Positions 20,586 to 32,757 of a DNA stretch of 64,000 bases are shown piece after piece. The notes beneath the pieces were generated by a model. That model had not been told where the DNA came from, ran no database searches, and worked only from the letters and a program-made list of their open reading frames with translations. The translations under genes and the position numbers were made by a program. The stretch lies in contig NC_044600.1 of NCBI RefSeq assembly GCF_901933205.1, positions 5,246,501 through 5,310,500 on the forward strand, in the 5' to 3' direction. The stretch comes from Camarhynchus parvulus (Eukaryota; Chordata; Aves; Passeriformes; Thraupidae). Each line of letters starts with the position of its first letter. The first letter of the stretch is position 1.

Positions 20586-21874
20586 ACTCAGGCCTGTTTC
20601 TCCCTACAGCAGAAGGAAGAGGGACAAGACAACCATCCTCACCCCAGAGAAAATCCACTGGGGCAGGTCTGGGGGGATGAGCTGGAGCTCCCGTGGTGAC
20701 AGGAAGGTTCTTGGGAATTTCCCTTTATGGGTGTTTGCTCCTCAAATGTTTACCCAGCCCTTTTGTTTGACCAAGTGCCTGCGCAGAGCAGCACACTGAG
20801 ATTGGTATCAGTGCTGTTGACTCTCCCACACCAGCCTGGCAGGAATGGGACAGGGACAGGCCTGTCCCCACTCCAAGAGCCCCAGAAGTCCCCGCAAGTC
20901 CCTGTCCCCATCAGTCCCTGCCAGTCCTTCCAGCACATGCCCAAGAAAGGGGTGCCCAGAGTGTCACTGGGGTGTCACACCCAGCCACGTCCCACAGGAG
21001 CTGCCCAGGGGAAGGAGATGGCCCCAGGGATGGCCCATCCCAGCCCCACATCCCTGTCCCACCCAGAGAGACCCTCACTCACCACTGAGCCAAGAGCAGA
21101 GAGAGCAGGAGACATCCCTCCTGAGCCCAGTTAGACCAGTAAGAGCTGCCCCTCACCTCCCATTATATCCAACGTGGCTCAGGTGCATCTGGGAGCTGCT
21201 TGGCTGCACCTGAGTGGTGCAAGGGCCCGGCCAAACACTGCCCCAGCTGGAGGTGGGACTGCTAGGGAAGGGACACAGTGGGTGGCAAGGGCACCCAGAT
21301 GGGCAGTGCAGAGGTACTGCCACTGTGCTGCCAATCCCAACCTGTAGAACACACACAGACGGGCATTGGGAGGTTCAAAATCTGTATTGGGTATGGAGAT
21401 GGCAGGAAAGGCTCATCTGCGGCCTCATGGTCCTGGCTCAGGACACATCCACAGGTCCCCAAGTCCAGGAGTGTCCCCCTTCCATCCCAGGGTGGGCTGT
21501 GCCCAGACTGGTCCCACTGGTCATCAGGATGCCACCCCAAAACCCCCATGTCAATCCCTCCTCCCATGACACCCCTCCCTCAGCTTGTGGTGACCTGGTT
21601 ATCCCAGGGGGACCGTGCCCACGGCTGGCCCCAGCCCCACTCCAGCCCCTGGCAGGGAGCAGCTGTGTCACCCACAGCCCCCCCAAGTCCCCTGCAAGGG
21701 GGAGCCTTTCCCAATCCTCCCCTCGCTTCCCCCTCTCCTCCCACCTCCCCCTCATGCTAGAGGACCAGAAGGCCAGAGTGAGGACTGTCCCCCACATGTC
21801 CCCCGTGCCAGGCTGGCTGAAATTCTCCCTGCAAGAGCCCTCAGGAGCCAGGACGGGGCCGGGGCTGGTGGCGC
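20586..21874. other. Intergenic/3'UTR interval between convergent P2RY4 and DGAT2-like genes
   Basis: No additional gene is seen. A variant poly(A) signal on the minus strand (AATACA, plus-strand 21383-21388) could end the DGAT2-like transcript, giving a 3'UTR of about 490 bases. That assignment is weak. Confidence 0.35.
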
Positions 21875-24800
21875 TCAGAGGATGTGCAGCTCGTCTGACT
21901 CGGTCAGCCCATATTTGGTCTTGTTCTCGTTGAAGAGCTTGAGCAGGGCGCGGATGTAGAGCTCGTGGTACCGGTCCACCAGCTCCCGGCTCGGGTTCTC
22001 CACCTTGGGCACGGCCAGCGGCTCCCCCACTGCCGGCAGGGACAGCGTCAGCCTGGTGGCCGCACGCCCGCCTCGCTGGGGACACAGCCCAGGAGGTGGC
22101 TCCCTCTGCAGCGTCCCCTCTCCCCCCAGCGCCAGCGCTCACCCACGGTGGTGATGGGTCTGGCGTAGGGCAGGAAGCCGCGGGAGCGGCAGGAGGTGAG
22201 GCCGCGGCCGTAGAACAGGCAGGGAGCGAAGCCCATCATCTTCTGGAAGCGCCGCTGGATGCTCCTCATCCAGCTGCCCTCCTCAAAGACCACCTGGCGG
22301 AAGAGGTCGTTCTCGCCAAAGGAGAAGGAGGGGACGAGGAAAGCCCTGAGGAGGGAGGGGACACGGTGGGTGGTGACGGGGCGCTGGGCACCGCCGGGAC
22401 CCGCGGGGGTGGCAGTGCCGGTGGCCCAGCCGTGACCCACCCGTGGCGCAGGGCCATGCGCACGAAGCCCTTGCGGTTCTTGAGGATGAGCGTGGTGACG
22501 CCGGGCCGGCAGGACAGCGACTCGGCCGCGCCGCCGATGACGATGGCCACCGCGTTGCCGGTGCCCTTCTGGGACAGCAGGTACCCGATAGCGCGGCGGG
22601 TCACCGGGAACAGCCCTGCGGCGGGACGGGACACCGCGGCTGTGGCATTGCAGCGCCCGGCCACCCGGCAGGGACCGCCGAGGGTCCCCCCGAGCGACGG
22701 CACCTGGTGGGACCAGGGCAAGGACAGTGCAAGGGCTCCCTCTGCTGCGGGCAGGGGCTGGGAAAGGTGCGGGCAGGGAGCGGTGAGGGCAGCGTGGGGC
22801 AGCCAGGGCGGAGGGAACTCGCAGGGCGTGGACAAGCAGCGGGCAAGGCGGAGGAGCTGTCCCGACAGGGTGTAGGCAAGGTGCGGGCAGAGTGCGAGCA
22901 AGGTGAAGGTGCAGCTCAGGCAGGGTGTGGGCAAGGTGTGGGCAAGTTGCGAGGTGAAGCTGCCGCTCAGGCACAACGCAGGCAGAGCAGCATCCCTGCC
23001 CTGCCTCTTCCCGGGAGCACCATCCCTCCCGTGCTTCAGGAGGGATCAGGAGCCGGGCAGGGCAGGCGCCGCTCACCGCCACTCATCAGGTACTCCCGGA
23101 ACAAGGGCAGGCGGAAATTTCCGGCCAGCGTGGTGAGGAAGGAGCGGATGCCCGGGAACAGCTCCTCGAAGCCCGTGGAGCCCGTGATGAAGTTGCAGAA
23201 GGCGCCGACGCAGAGGATGCCGTGGGGGTGCGAGCCGATGATGTAGTTGTGGCTGGGGGACAGGTCGTGTGTCTTCACCAGCTGCGGGGACAAAAGGAGT
23301 CACGGGAACGTGACGGTGGCACCTCCTTTTGGGTGGTCCCACCTCGTCCCAGCGCCGTACCTTCACCGGGAAATAATCCCGAAAGTGCTTCCACACGGTC
23401 CATCGCCGCAGGCACGACAGCCTCCTGCCACCTGCAAAGCCGGGAGGGGCCCCAGGAGATGTCGCCCAGCCCAGCCCAGCCCAGCTCAGCCGGATCCAAG
23501 GGAAGCGCTCCCCGCGGACCCGCTGCATCCCTCTTCCCACCGTGGTGCTAATGATGGGGGAGTGGAGGGAAGGAGGAGGGGGGATGTGGTGCGCCCCAAA
23601 TTCTGAGAGACACCTGAAAGGGGGACCCCACTCCCATCCTGCTGCAAAGCTGGAGGACGCGGGGACACGGCCACCACACCTTTCTCCGGCGTGTCCCAGT
23701 CAAAGATAATCCAGGCCAGGTAGAGCACGGGGATGAGCCAGAGGCTGGTGAACAGCAGGTAGATGAGGAGCAGGAGGCTGACGATTCCTGCGGGAGCCGG
23801 GCAGGGGGTGAGCGGCTATACGGCCCCCCGGGAGCCCCCGCAGCCCCCTACTCACTCACCCAGCAGCAGGAAGCTGAGCACCCACTGCAGCACGGCCAGC
23901 AGCTGGAGTGCGGAGCCGATGTCGCGCTGCGAGGGCCAGGGCACGGCCAGCAGCGTCCTCAGGGCGGTCTGGATGCTGGCCCGGCTGCCTGCAGAGAGGG
24001 GGACACGGCCCCGCCCAAAACAGCACGGCTCGTACGCGGGCGGGGCCACCGGACTGCCGGCGGGAGGTGGGATGGGGAGGATGAGCAGCTGAGGGAGGAG
24101 GGATGGGGAGGGTGGAATGGAGGAGCATCTCCAGGAAGCTCCGGACCATGCCAGGAGGTGGCCCTGGGCAATCAGGACTGTCCCCAGAGTGGGGAGTACT
24201 GAGCACCCCCAAGCCCAAAAGCTCCGTGCACCAGCGGGGCTGAGAGCAGCAGCACATCCCACTCCATGCCCAGTGCCCAAGGGCCAGGACCATTCCTGTG
24301 CCCTCCTTAGCTGTTCACAGGGGATTTGAGGATTTCTCAGCTGGCACAGCAGGGAGGCACCACCCCCAGCAAGTGCCAAGGCCAGCAGCAAGGCCAAGCC
24401 AGGGTGGCTGGAGGTGGCCATCCCAATCTGTCCCCACAGTGGCAGCGCAGCCACTCCACTCCCCCTGCCACCCCTTCCCTCCAGCCGCTCTTGGTGAACC
24501 ATTAACCTCCCCGGGCTGGGAGCCAGGATCCAAACTCCAAGCCTGGCCCCATCCCTTCTCCCTAAAACGGGCCTGAGGTGCTGGCCCTGCCAGCACAGTG
24601 CTCCTGGCCAAAGGTCCCCAGGCTGAGACCACCCCAGGGAGCCACCCCAGTGTCACAAAAGCCTTGCATTCTTGGGAAAACTACCCCAAATCTGCATGTT
24701 GGCCAGAGAGACAACCAGGGGGACACAGGAGCAGCCCTGTCCCTGTGGATTCCTAAGCCAGGGATCCCTGGGTCAGAAGAGAACCACCAACCCCTGATTC

Positions 24801-25463
24801 AGGAATCTGGCAGAGGTTCAGTTCTTCCCAGCTCAGTCCAAACCAGGAATGGGACAAGTGAAATAAATTAAACACTGGAGCCATCTCTGGCCCATGGGGG
24901 AATTTTCCAGTGGGAATTTTTTGTCCTTTTCTCCCATGCAGCACGCTCTGCTCTGGGTGATCCCTTCCACCCACCACACATCCCCAGAATCCCAGCCACT
25001 TGCAGAACCCAGTATCTTTTTCCCAGGGAAGACACAGACCTCTTCCCAGCAAACTTGTGCCCACCAAACAGTTGCTTTTCAATTTTCCTAGCTCCTATTC
25101 CAAAAACCCCATGAATGTCCACACCACAGACACAGAGAACCCCACAGGGCTCTGCTGTCAGCCCCATCCACAGCAACAGGAGCCTCTGCAAACCCAACAT
25201 TTGGAATTTGCAGGAGCATCTTGTGTGTAACACTCCCAAAGCCATCCAAAATTTCATCCCTGTGGAGCAACAGTGCATTTTTCTGTGGAGTTATTCTCTA
25301 ATTGCTCCCAACACCCCTTTTCTCCTCAGCACTCCCAAGCAAGCAGACAACAGTGACAACCACCAGCTCCTCGCACTGCTGAAGAACGAGGAGCCATCCC
25401 AACCCATTTTGGGAATCTCTTACCACTGAGGTTCTGGGAGCAGGCTGCTATGATGGTTTTCAT
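21875..25463 (-). CDS. DGAT2-like: DGAT2-family acyltransferase (DGAT2/AWAT/DGAT2L6 group), 8 exons
   Basis: Exons in transcript order: 25424-25463, 23860-23988, 23680-23787, 23361-23431, 23077-23281, 22441-22615, 22143-22345, 21875-22029. Phases close (1086 nt, 361 residues). This is an ER acyl-CoA acyltransferase family that makes triacylglycerol or wax esters. Visible landmarks are a DGAT2-type N-terminus (MKTIIAA), a long hydrophobic hairpin (about 41-85), a YFP motif (about 112-114), the catalytic HPHG motif (134-137), a GGAAES block and RNRKGF. The family identity is firm. Substrate is not: the N-terminus and length are closer to DGAT2, but the position between P2RY4 and IGBP1 is where mammals carry DGAT2L6 and AWAT1. 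Birds make preen waxes with enzymes of this family, so wax synthase activity is possible. The first coding exon is only 40 bases. Confidence 0.9.
22800..22970. repeat. Degenerate GGGCAAGGTG-type tandem repeat in a DGAT2-like intron
   Basis: Irregular repeats of a unit near 10-20 bases (GTGGGCAAGGTG, GTGCGGGCAGAGTGCGAGC) lie in the intron between exons 5 and 6. Confidence 0.55.
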
Positions 25464-26756
25464 GGTGGCAGGAGCTCCGTGGCGCCGTGGGTGGAAAGGT
25501 GAGTTTGGCAATCAGACGGCGCCGGGCTGTGTGTCCAGAGGCTTTAACCAGGTGACCAAAGGGACTCCGGCCCTGCTCAGGGGAGGGGACCTGCTCCAGC
25601 TGGGATTAGGAGCATGGAGAGCAACTGCTGGTGCCTGGAAGGGTCACACAGAGGGTGAGGTACTGTGGCTGTGCTGGGAGGTTGCTGTTCCTTGGAAAGT
25701 CCCGGCTGCTGGTGCTGGTGGGGGCTGAATTCCTCTGGGAATGCCGCATCCCCCTGGGAATGGTACCGTCCACGCTGGGGGAATGTCACAAACACTGCCA
25801 TGTGACAGCCCCAGAGCCACCCAAAAATATCACCCTGAAGCTCCACAGCCACCAGACCATTGCTGCTGCTCCCAGCCCCGGGGTGGGCGCTCTGCCTCCT
25901 GCCCAGGGAGCCTGGAGCGCTGTCTGGAGAGGTTTGAGGGGAAAAATGACAAGAAAGGGAAATAGGAGCAGCAGGGGGTCAGCACTGAGGGGGGCTTCAG
26001 GCCAACAGCCCCAGGAACAGCGAGAACCCATGGGGAATAAATCCCTGAAGCTGTCCAGAGGTGCTCCTAGGAAGTGCTGGCTGACACCAGTGTAGGAGAG
26101 GGATTAACAGCCACAGGATCAGGATGGAAAAGTAAGAAATGTTTCCCAGGAGACCTGGAGCCCACAAACCCCTTCTGTGAATTGTAGGGACTCAGTACCT
26201 GGGAGAAAACGACCACAGTCCCTGCAGGCTTTCCTGGGTGTGGATCAGTGCTGAGGACAGGGATTGCTGCATGGAAAACGTCTCAACTCCAGCTGTGCCC
26301 AAATCCTGCTAACCGGAAGGAAAACCACCAGATTTCTACAGAATCCCACTGTCCCAGGGTAAGGAAGCACCGTGGAGGTGACACTGCTCCAGGTGACACA
26401 AAGCTTTGCTTTTCCATCCCAGTATTTTACCACCCACAGCTACCAGCCCACACTGGGCACTTCCAGAGCCTCCAGCTGTGATTCCTCACCTTCCTGCACA
26501 CACCTGCCCTGTGCCAGCTCAGTCCACTTCTCCCTCATTCAGGAATGGTGCCAGAGGGATTCACAGAGTTTTCCCCCTTTTTAAGGGTTGTACTAGTGGG
26601 TTTCAAAGCATACTAACTACTTTGTCTTGGAATACGGCACCATTTGTCCCAGTTCTGTCCCTTGTGGGCTCCATGAGAGCATCTGGGGCTCACCCCCCGG
26701 AAAATCTCGGGATGAAGAGCAAGAGAATTTCATGGCAAGAACCAGACAGCACAAAG
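25464..26756. other. Intergenic, DGAT2-like promoter to IGBP1 3' end
   Basis: The DGAT2-like gene starts on the minus strand at 25463, so its promoter should lie just above that position. No TATA box is obvious. The remainder shows no gene, only scattered short frames. Confidence 0.35.
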
Positions 26757-26760
26757 AGAG

Positions 26761-26766
26761 TTTATT
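26761..26766 (-). other. Polyadenylation signal of IGBP1 (AATAAA on minus strand)
   Basis: TTTATT on the plus strand is AATAAA for the IGBP1 transcript, about 350 bases beyond its stop codon. A second, AT-rich candidate follows at about 26790. Confidence 0.6.
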
Positions 26767-27113
26767 TTGCTTAAAATAGAGAGGAAAAAAAAATAAATAT
26801 ATCCACCCACAATACAAAGAGCAGTTTCCAAATCCATGGAGCTCCCCTTGGAGGCTGCCTCCGCCTGGGAGGGCAGAGGGAGCCTGACCCTCATGGAGCT
26901 GCCCCTCAGAGCTCTGGGGCACCTCCCAACACCACCAGTGTCCCCAGTCTGACATGGAATGCACACCACAGCAAGGGGTCACATGTCCTCCTGCCATCCT
27001 GTGCCCTGTCCATCCAGGGAATTCCCAGATGCTCCTCCTATGTACACTGTATTCCCTTCTCCCTCTCCAGGTTGCTCTCCCAGGATCTCCAGGCCCTGCT
27101 GGCAGCCAGAGCA

Positions 27114-30100
27114 TCAGCCCATGTTTTGCCTGTTGCCGTAGCCCCGGGGGTGCGTGTCCTTCCAGTCGTCCCAGTCCCGAGCTTTCCGAAGAGCTTCCTC
27201 ATCATCCTCCTCCTCCTCTGTCTCCTTCTGCTGCTTCTGCATCTCCTCATCGCTTGCACCTGCTGGAAGGGAGGGACAGGGAGGAGATCCAGGTTCTCCA
27301 AAGCCCTGCTGAGAGCTGGGCTTGCCAGACAGCAGGAGTGAGAACCTTGGAATGGGCTGGGCTGGAAGGGATCTTAGAGCCCATCCAGTGACACCAGGAA
27401 CACCTTCCACTATTCCAGGCTGTTCCAAGCCCCATCAAACCTGGCCTTGGACAGGCCAAGCACAGTCTAACCCAATTGTTTTCCTAATAAAGCTTGGATT
27501 CTTCCACAGTCAGGGGTGTCCCACACCCTGCACACATCCTTGTTCACCCATCCCCTCAAGAGGCTTCCCAAACCCGTTGTTCCCATCTCTGTTCCATACC
27601 TGGAACCCTCTGTGGGGTGGACACAATTCCCTGTTTCCGGCGTTGCTCATACCAGTCATCCACAGTCATGGTGGGCAGCCCAGGATAGCCAGCTCCAAAC
27701 ACCCTGCAGTGGGACAAAACCAGGCAGTGAAATCCCCTGGAATGAGCAGGAACACAGGCAAGAGGCACAGGGCTATTCCATGATCCAATCTGTGCTAGGG
27801 ATGTCACAAGGCAGGCTTGAGGGGTGACCCAGTTGCGGCCTGAGGGAGAGATGGAGAGGGCCTGGAGTGGCAGGACACAGGGAATGGCTTCCCATGCCAG
27901 AGGGCAGGGATGGATGGGATATTGGGAAGGAATTCCTGCCTGTGAGGGTGGGGAGGCCCTGGCACAGGGTGTCCAGAGAAGCCCCTGGATCCCTGGAAGT
28001 GTCCAAGGCCAGGCTGGACAGGGCTTGGAGCAACCTGGGCTAGGGGAAGGTGGCCCAAAGACACCCCTGGGAAGTGAAGCAGATACACGGAAAGCTCAGC
28101 ATGAATCATGTGCCAAGCATGACAGGAAATCTGGTTTCTCTCCCATGCTGTGCTTTAGGTGCTGAAATTCCTGCACAGATTTCAGGGTGCCACAACTCAA
28201 GTGCAGACATGAAGGCACCACCTGGATTTCTTGGAAAAATTCCTAAAATGGAATATTTTAGGCTTGACACAAGAGCACTGACCCAAAGTGTGTTTGGATC
28301 ATCCCAACCCATACCTGGCCTGAGCAGCATCCCGGGTGAGGATGAAGGGTTTCACTGGAGTTCTGGCTGGCCGGGGAGGGCCACGGGGACCTGCTGGAGC
28401 CTGGGGATGCAAACAACAGTCACCAGGGAATGGAGGGGATCACAATTCCCCCTCTGCTTCCCATCCTGAAGTTATTAAAGGTCTTGTAGAGGAGAAACAC
28501 CTCAGCTGTCAGAGCAACACCCCAGGATGGAGAATCCAGGCCTGAATTTGGTTTAAATCAGGAATTCCAACCGTGCCTGTACAGGAATCACTTCCTGTGC
28601 CTCTGTGCCACCTGCTGGGGTCAAAGCAGAGCTGCCAGGGCTGAGCTCAGAGCAGAGCAGGAAATGTTGTTTATTGTTCCAGTGGAACATTCTGAGGCCA
28701 TCATTCCATGGACACCTTGGAGGAGCTGAGTCCTGCAGTGCCAAAAGATGACCCCCCTCAAACCAGCCCTGCCAGGAGACTGTGCCAGCACATCAGAAGC
28801 TGTTGCTCCCAGGTCCCAGAAACCCTGGATACAATATTCTGCACAGGGATTGCAGGTCTGTGGCAATGTTCTGTCACTCCAAATGGGCTGACACCTGGAC
28901 AGGCTGCAGACCAGGAGTGGAGGCTTGACAGAAACCACAAGGGTCTCATTTTAATTTCCAAACCCAACTGTTCTTCAGAATTAAGGATCTGCAGAAAAGC
29001 CTTTGCACAGCCTAGTTCAGCTCTGATACTCCAAGCTGCAGCATTCCACAGGCTGGGATTGTGGGGGAAGTGTGGAGCAGAGCCCAACCCAAAACTCAGA
29101 ATTTAAAATGAAGGAAACCCCACCAGCTCATGCTGTGATCGAGCTCAATTCCAACTGGGAAGCCACTGAATAAAACTCTGCCACTGAATTTCTCTGGGAT
29201 TCATCCCCTCATGCCCTGAATCCCAGGAGAGCTCCCTCACCTGCCTGGCTGCATCCCTGCTCTTCAGGATCACCAGCTCCTGGTCGATGCTCTCAATCTC
29301 CTCCAGGCTGGTGCCGATCCATTTCTGGATCTGGAGGATGTAAAATTCCCGGATCTGATCCTCATCCGCTGTCCCACTCTCCACAGAGCTGCTCATGGAG
29401 GCCAATTTGTTCTCCAGCTCCTTCTTCTGTTTGTATCTGCCTCAAACACAGCAAAATCAGACCATGGAATCATTCTTCTCCAGCACAGACCAGCCCTGGG
29501 GTCTTTACCACCCTTTCTAAGAGGATCAACCAAATTTCATGGATGTTGTGCTGGTTCCTGTTGGAATTTCAGACTCTCCTGTCTGTTAAAAGCAGCTGTA
29601 AAATGACATTTAATTCAGAGGGATCTCAATGATGTTATTCCTCTCCTAAACATTGAGGAGCCCTTGGAAATTGAAGCTTTCCTGGTAAAATTAGGCAAGA
29701 CTGGGATCATCAGTCTCCTGGAGAAAGCAGGACTGAGAAAATCAGTGGAATGGCTGGTTTGGGCTGATTCCATGTCACACAAACAGAATAAAATGCTTTT
29801 CCAAGGTGTTTTTTAAAATATGATTTCGGCTTTTTGGACTTTTTGACTATTCAGAAATTAATTATGAAAGGGAAGAACTCCCTATATAATAAACTTCCAG
29901 GGTAAATTAACTTTTACTTTTTCAGGAATTAGTTATTAAAGGGGAAACTACTAAATCCTTGTGTCCTCCTTCCCTCAGTTATTGTCACCTGAAGAATGAA
30001 AAATAAGAGCCAAGAAACATTTGGGAGATGAGAGGGCAAGGAGCATAAAGAAGTAATTCTCAAAAAGAAACCCTTCCCAAACAGAATATAAATCATATTT

Positions 30101-31529
30101 TTTTATGCTTTTCTACACAATTCCAGCAAGTCCATCCCAGTTTGGATCTTCCAGTGCTGCCACAATGAGCAACTCCATGGCCAAAATCCCAACCAAAGCA
30201 CCAAAGGCACCAACCACCTTTTTTTCAAACTCTAATGAACCCATTGGTAGGAAACTTCCAGTTTGGAAGTCTTTGTGCTGCCAGCAGTGATTAAAGAACT
30301 AATTGTAAGATTAGTTATAAAATATTAAAGAGCTAATTTTACGTTTTTGAGCAGTTTTTCCTCGGATACCAGAAACTGGAGTCACAAATGCCCCTCCCCA
30401 TTAAACAGCAAGCTGCATCTCTTAAAACGAGCATTTTATGATCAAATTATTCCAATGCCCAGGGGAGATCTTCCCTGTCCAACCCTGCACTGCCTCAGGC
30501 TCCTGCTCCTCCCAGAGTGATTCCCAAAGCCCTTCCCACTGCACGGAGCCCACCTTTCAATTTTGGCTGATCTGCTCATGGCCATGGCCACCAGGTTGGG
30601 CTGGCTGGGGTCCCGGGGGGCCGAGGGGCTCCTGGCTTCCTCCTGGCCGGAGGTGCCGGGGGGCAGCTGGAAAGAGCCCAGCCCGTAGTTCCTGCAGAGC
30701 TTCAGGAAGTGCAGGAAGTGCTCCCGGGCACTCTCCAGGTGCTCCCTTCTCCTGCTCAGGTCCACCTGCTTCAGCGTCAGGGCTCCCAGCAGCGCCGGCA
30801 GCAGCATGAACTTCAGGTCGGCTGAGGCGATCTCCTCCAGCTCCTCGTTCTCACTGCCAGGGAGAGAGCAGGGAACAGGAATGGAGGTGGGAAAGGGGCT
30901 GGAGTCATCCTGGGAGGCGCGGCTGAGGGAGCTGGGGGGACTCAGGGGACATCTTGTGGCTCTGCACAGCTCCTGACAGGAGGGGACAGCCGGGGGAGGC
31001 TCTGCTCCCAGGGAACAGGGACAGGATGAGAGGAAAAGGCCTCAAGCTGTGCCAGGGGAGGGTCAGGTTGGACATCAGCAGGAATTTATCCATGGAAAGG
31101 GTGGTCAGGCCTTGGCAGGGGCTGCCCAGGGAGGTTTGGAGTCTCCATCCCTGGAGGTGTCCCGGGAACGCCCAGACGCGGCACTCAGTGCTCTGAGCTG
31201 GGTGACAAGGTGGGGATCGGTCACAGGTTGGACTCGATGGTCTTGGAGATCTTGTCCAGGATTCTTTCCCGCTCCCGCTCCACCTCTGCCCTGCCCGGGG
31301 ACCCTCCCCGTCCCCTCAGACGCGTCCCCAGAGCTCACCTGAACAGCTCCAGCTGCGTCACCATGGCCGCCGCCCGTTTCAGCGCGTCCAGCCCCTGCCG
31401 CACCTTGTCCTGCACGGCCGGGACTCCCGAGGAGGGCTCGGTGCTGGCCTCCAGCTCTTCCCAGAGCCGCCGTCCCAACGCCAGCAGCTCCGCCAGCCGG
31501 GGGCCGCCCGCGCCCGCCTCCGCCATCAT
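27114..31529 (-). CDS. IGBP1: Immunoglobulin-binding protein 1 (alpha4, PP2A regulator), 6 exons
   Basis: Exons in transcript order: 31339-31529, 30554-30853, 29241-29436, 28315-28400, 27600-27703, 27114-27259. Phases close (1023 nt, 340 residues), close to the human length as I recall it. The protein is a cytosolic TOR-pathway partner that stabilises the catalytic subunits of PP2A, PP4 and PP6. It has an alpha-helical N-terminal half (blocks such as ELEEIAS and [16 protein letters not shown]). It then has the family block [19 protein letters not shown] and an acidic stretch before the invariant C-terminus [20 protein letters not shown]. Two adjacent ATGs open the frame (31529 and 31526); either could start. 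Several CR1 fragments lie in its introns. The TATA-less promoter carries ETS and YY1 motifs, consistent with housekeeping expression. Confidence 0.96.
27337..27455 (-). mobile_element. CR1 LINE 3' fragment
   Basis: The sequence runs from TGGAAGGGATCTTAGAGCCC through CCAAGCCCCATCAAACCTGG, the reverse complement of the avian CR1 3' region. It lies in the last IGBP1 intron. Confidence 0.75.
27835..28075 (+). mobile_element. CR1 LINE 3' fragment
   Basis: A CR1-like order is present: GTGAGGGTGGGGAGGCCCTGG, then a GTGTCCAAGGCCAGGCTGGA-like block, then GGAGCAACCTGGGCTAGGGG. It sits in an IGBP1 intron. Confidence 0.8.
31015..31262 (+). mobile_element. CR1 LINE 3' fragment
   Basis: CR1 blocks appear in order: GGGCTGCCCAGGGAGGTTTG, CCATCCCTGGAGGTG, GGCACTCAGTGCTCTG, GACAAGGTGGGGATCGG and GGTTGGACTCGATGGTCTTG. 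It lies in IGBP1 intron 1. Confidence 0.88.
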
Positions 31530-31552
31530 GGGCCGGGAACGGCGCCGCCGCC

Positions 31553-31641
31553 ACTTCCGGCGCGGTCCGGCGCGACCGTACCCGCCCCGGCCGCCATCTT
31601 GGGGAGGTCACCGCCATAGGCACAGCACGGGGCGCCATCTT
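31553..31641. promoter_or_regulatory. IGBP1 CpG-island promoter with ETS and YY1 motifs, possibly bidirectional
   Basis: ACTTCCGG (31553-31560) is a strong ETS site. GCCGCCATCTT (31590-31600) and GCGCCATCTTG (31632-31642) match the YY1 consensus. They lie 25-110 bases upstream of the IGBP1 ATG in CpG-rich DNA. A further GCCGCCATG at 31674-31682 is followed by GTGAGG, a possible donor for a divergent plus-strand transcript. Confidence 0.6.
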
Positions 31642-31677
31642 GAGGAGGGCACGGACGCAGCCGGGGCGCGGGAGCCG

Positions 31678-32300
31678 CCATGCTGGTGAGGGCAGGCTGA
31701 GGGACAGCGGGCCCGGTGGGCGCCGTGATGGCCCCGCGGCCCCGGAGCCCCCGCGGCAGGTGGGCACCGCGGGCAGGAGCGGCTCGGAGCGGCCAGGGGC
31801 GCTCAGGGGCCTCCAGGGCCCGCGCGCTTTTCCCTGCCAGGTCCTGCCTGGTGCGCCGGCCCGCGCGGGTCCTGGCAGGGAGCGCTGGGATGGAGTCTGG
31901 GAAACTGGACAAAAATGTGGATAATAAGATAAATTGGCAGAAAACATCCGTTTTCCCGCTGTATAAAAGGGGGGTCACAGTGGAGATCCTTGACAGTACA
32001 GTCAATAAAGATCAATTTATTTGTATAAGCAGAGCACCTTTCTGTTCTTTATTTTTTCTGCAGTACAAGTGGGGCATGTGACCTTTTTTTTCTTTTTTTC
32101 TTCATTTATTTCACTCCTAAAATCTCTAAAATTCAACCAGGCATCAGGCAGGTTAGGGTTAAACCCGAGCTTCTAGGAGCAGATTATTTCCCTTAGAAAT
32201 AGAGGTGATTGACCTGGCTGTGAGCAAAGTGTGGATGTAGCAACCACTGCTACTACTCCTGAGTAATTCTAACTCAGCCTCTGAGCATGACTCAGTTTAC
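31678..32300 (+). other. Sequence between the IGBP1 promoter and CR1 copies; possible divergent noncoding transcript or old LTR fragment
   Basis: The first 200 bases are CpG-rich promoter-type sequence. At 31961-31968 a TATAAAAG is followed about 45-50 bases later by AATAAAG and then T-rich DNA ending in CTGCAG. The TATA-then-AATAAA spacing resembles an LTR, but no paired terminal repeats, TG...CA ends or coding remnants are visible. No protein gene is supported. Confidence 0.3.
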
Positions 32301-32529
32301 AATTTACTCTGTTTGTTTCCTTCATGCCTGCATCAGATTGTGCAATGAGTTGTTACTCACAGAGCCCAGGAGTGCTGTGGGTCTTCCAAACCTGTCTGGC
32401 CCCATTTTGCTGCTGGGAGGATCTCCTGGGTATTCCCAGTGGGATGGCAGCCCCAGAGGGGGGTCACAGCCACATCAGTGTCTGCTCTGCAGAGGAGAGA
32501 GTGCCCAGGCTCCCATCCTGCAGAGAAAT

Positions 32530-32757
32530 TCCTCCTGGGCGAAATCAGATCCTTCCCTGTGAGGGTGGAGAGGCCCTGGAATGGATTTCCCAGAGAAGCT
32601 GTGGCTGCCCCATCCCTGGAAGTGTCCAAGGCCAGGCTGGATGGGGTTTGGAGCAAGCTGGGATGAGGAAAGTGTCCCTGCCCATGGTAGAGGGTGGAAC
32701 AAGATGGGCTTTAAGGTCCCTTCTACCAAACCATCCAAGAATTCCACGATTCCAAGG
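32530..32757 (+). mobile_element. CR1 LINE 3' fragment
   Basis: It shows GAGAAGCTGTGGCTGCCCCA, the CCAAGGCCAGGCTGGATGG block, GGGCTTTAAGGTCCCTTCTA and a terminal run resembling the ATTCTATGATTC tail. Confidence 0.88.
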
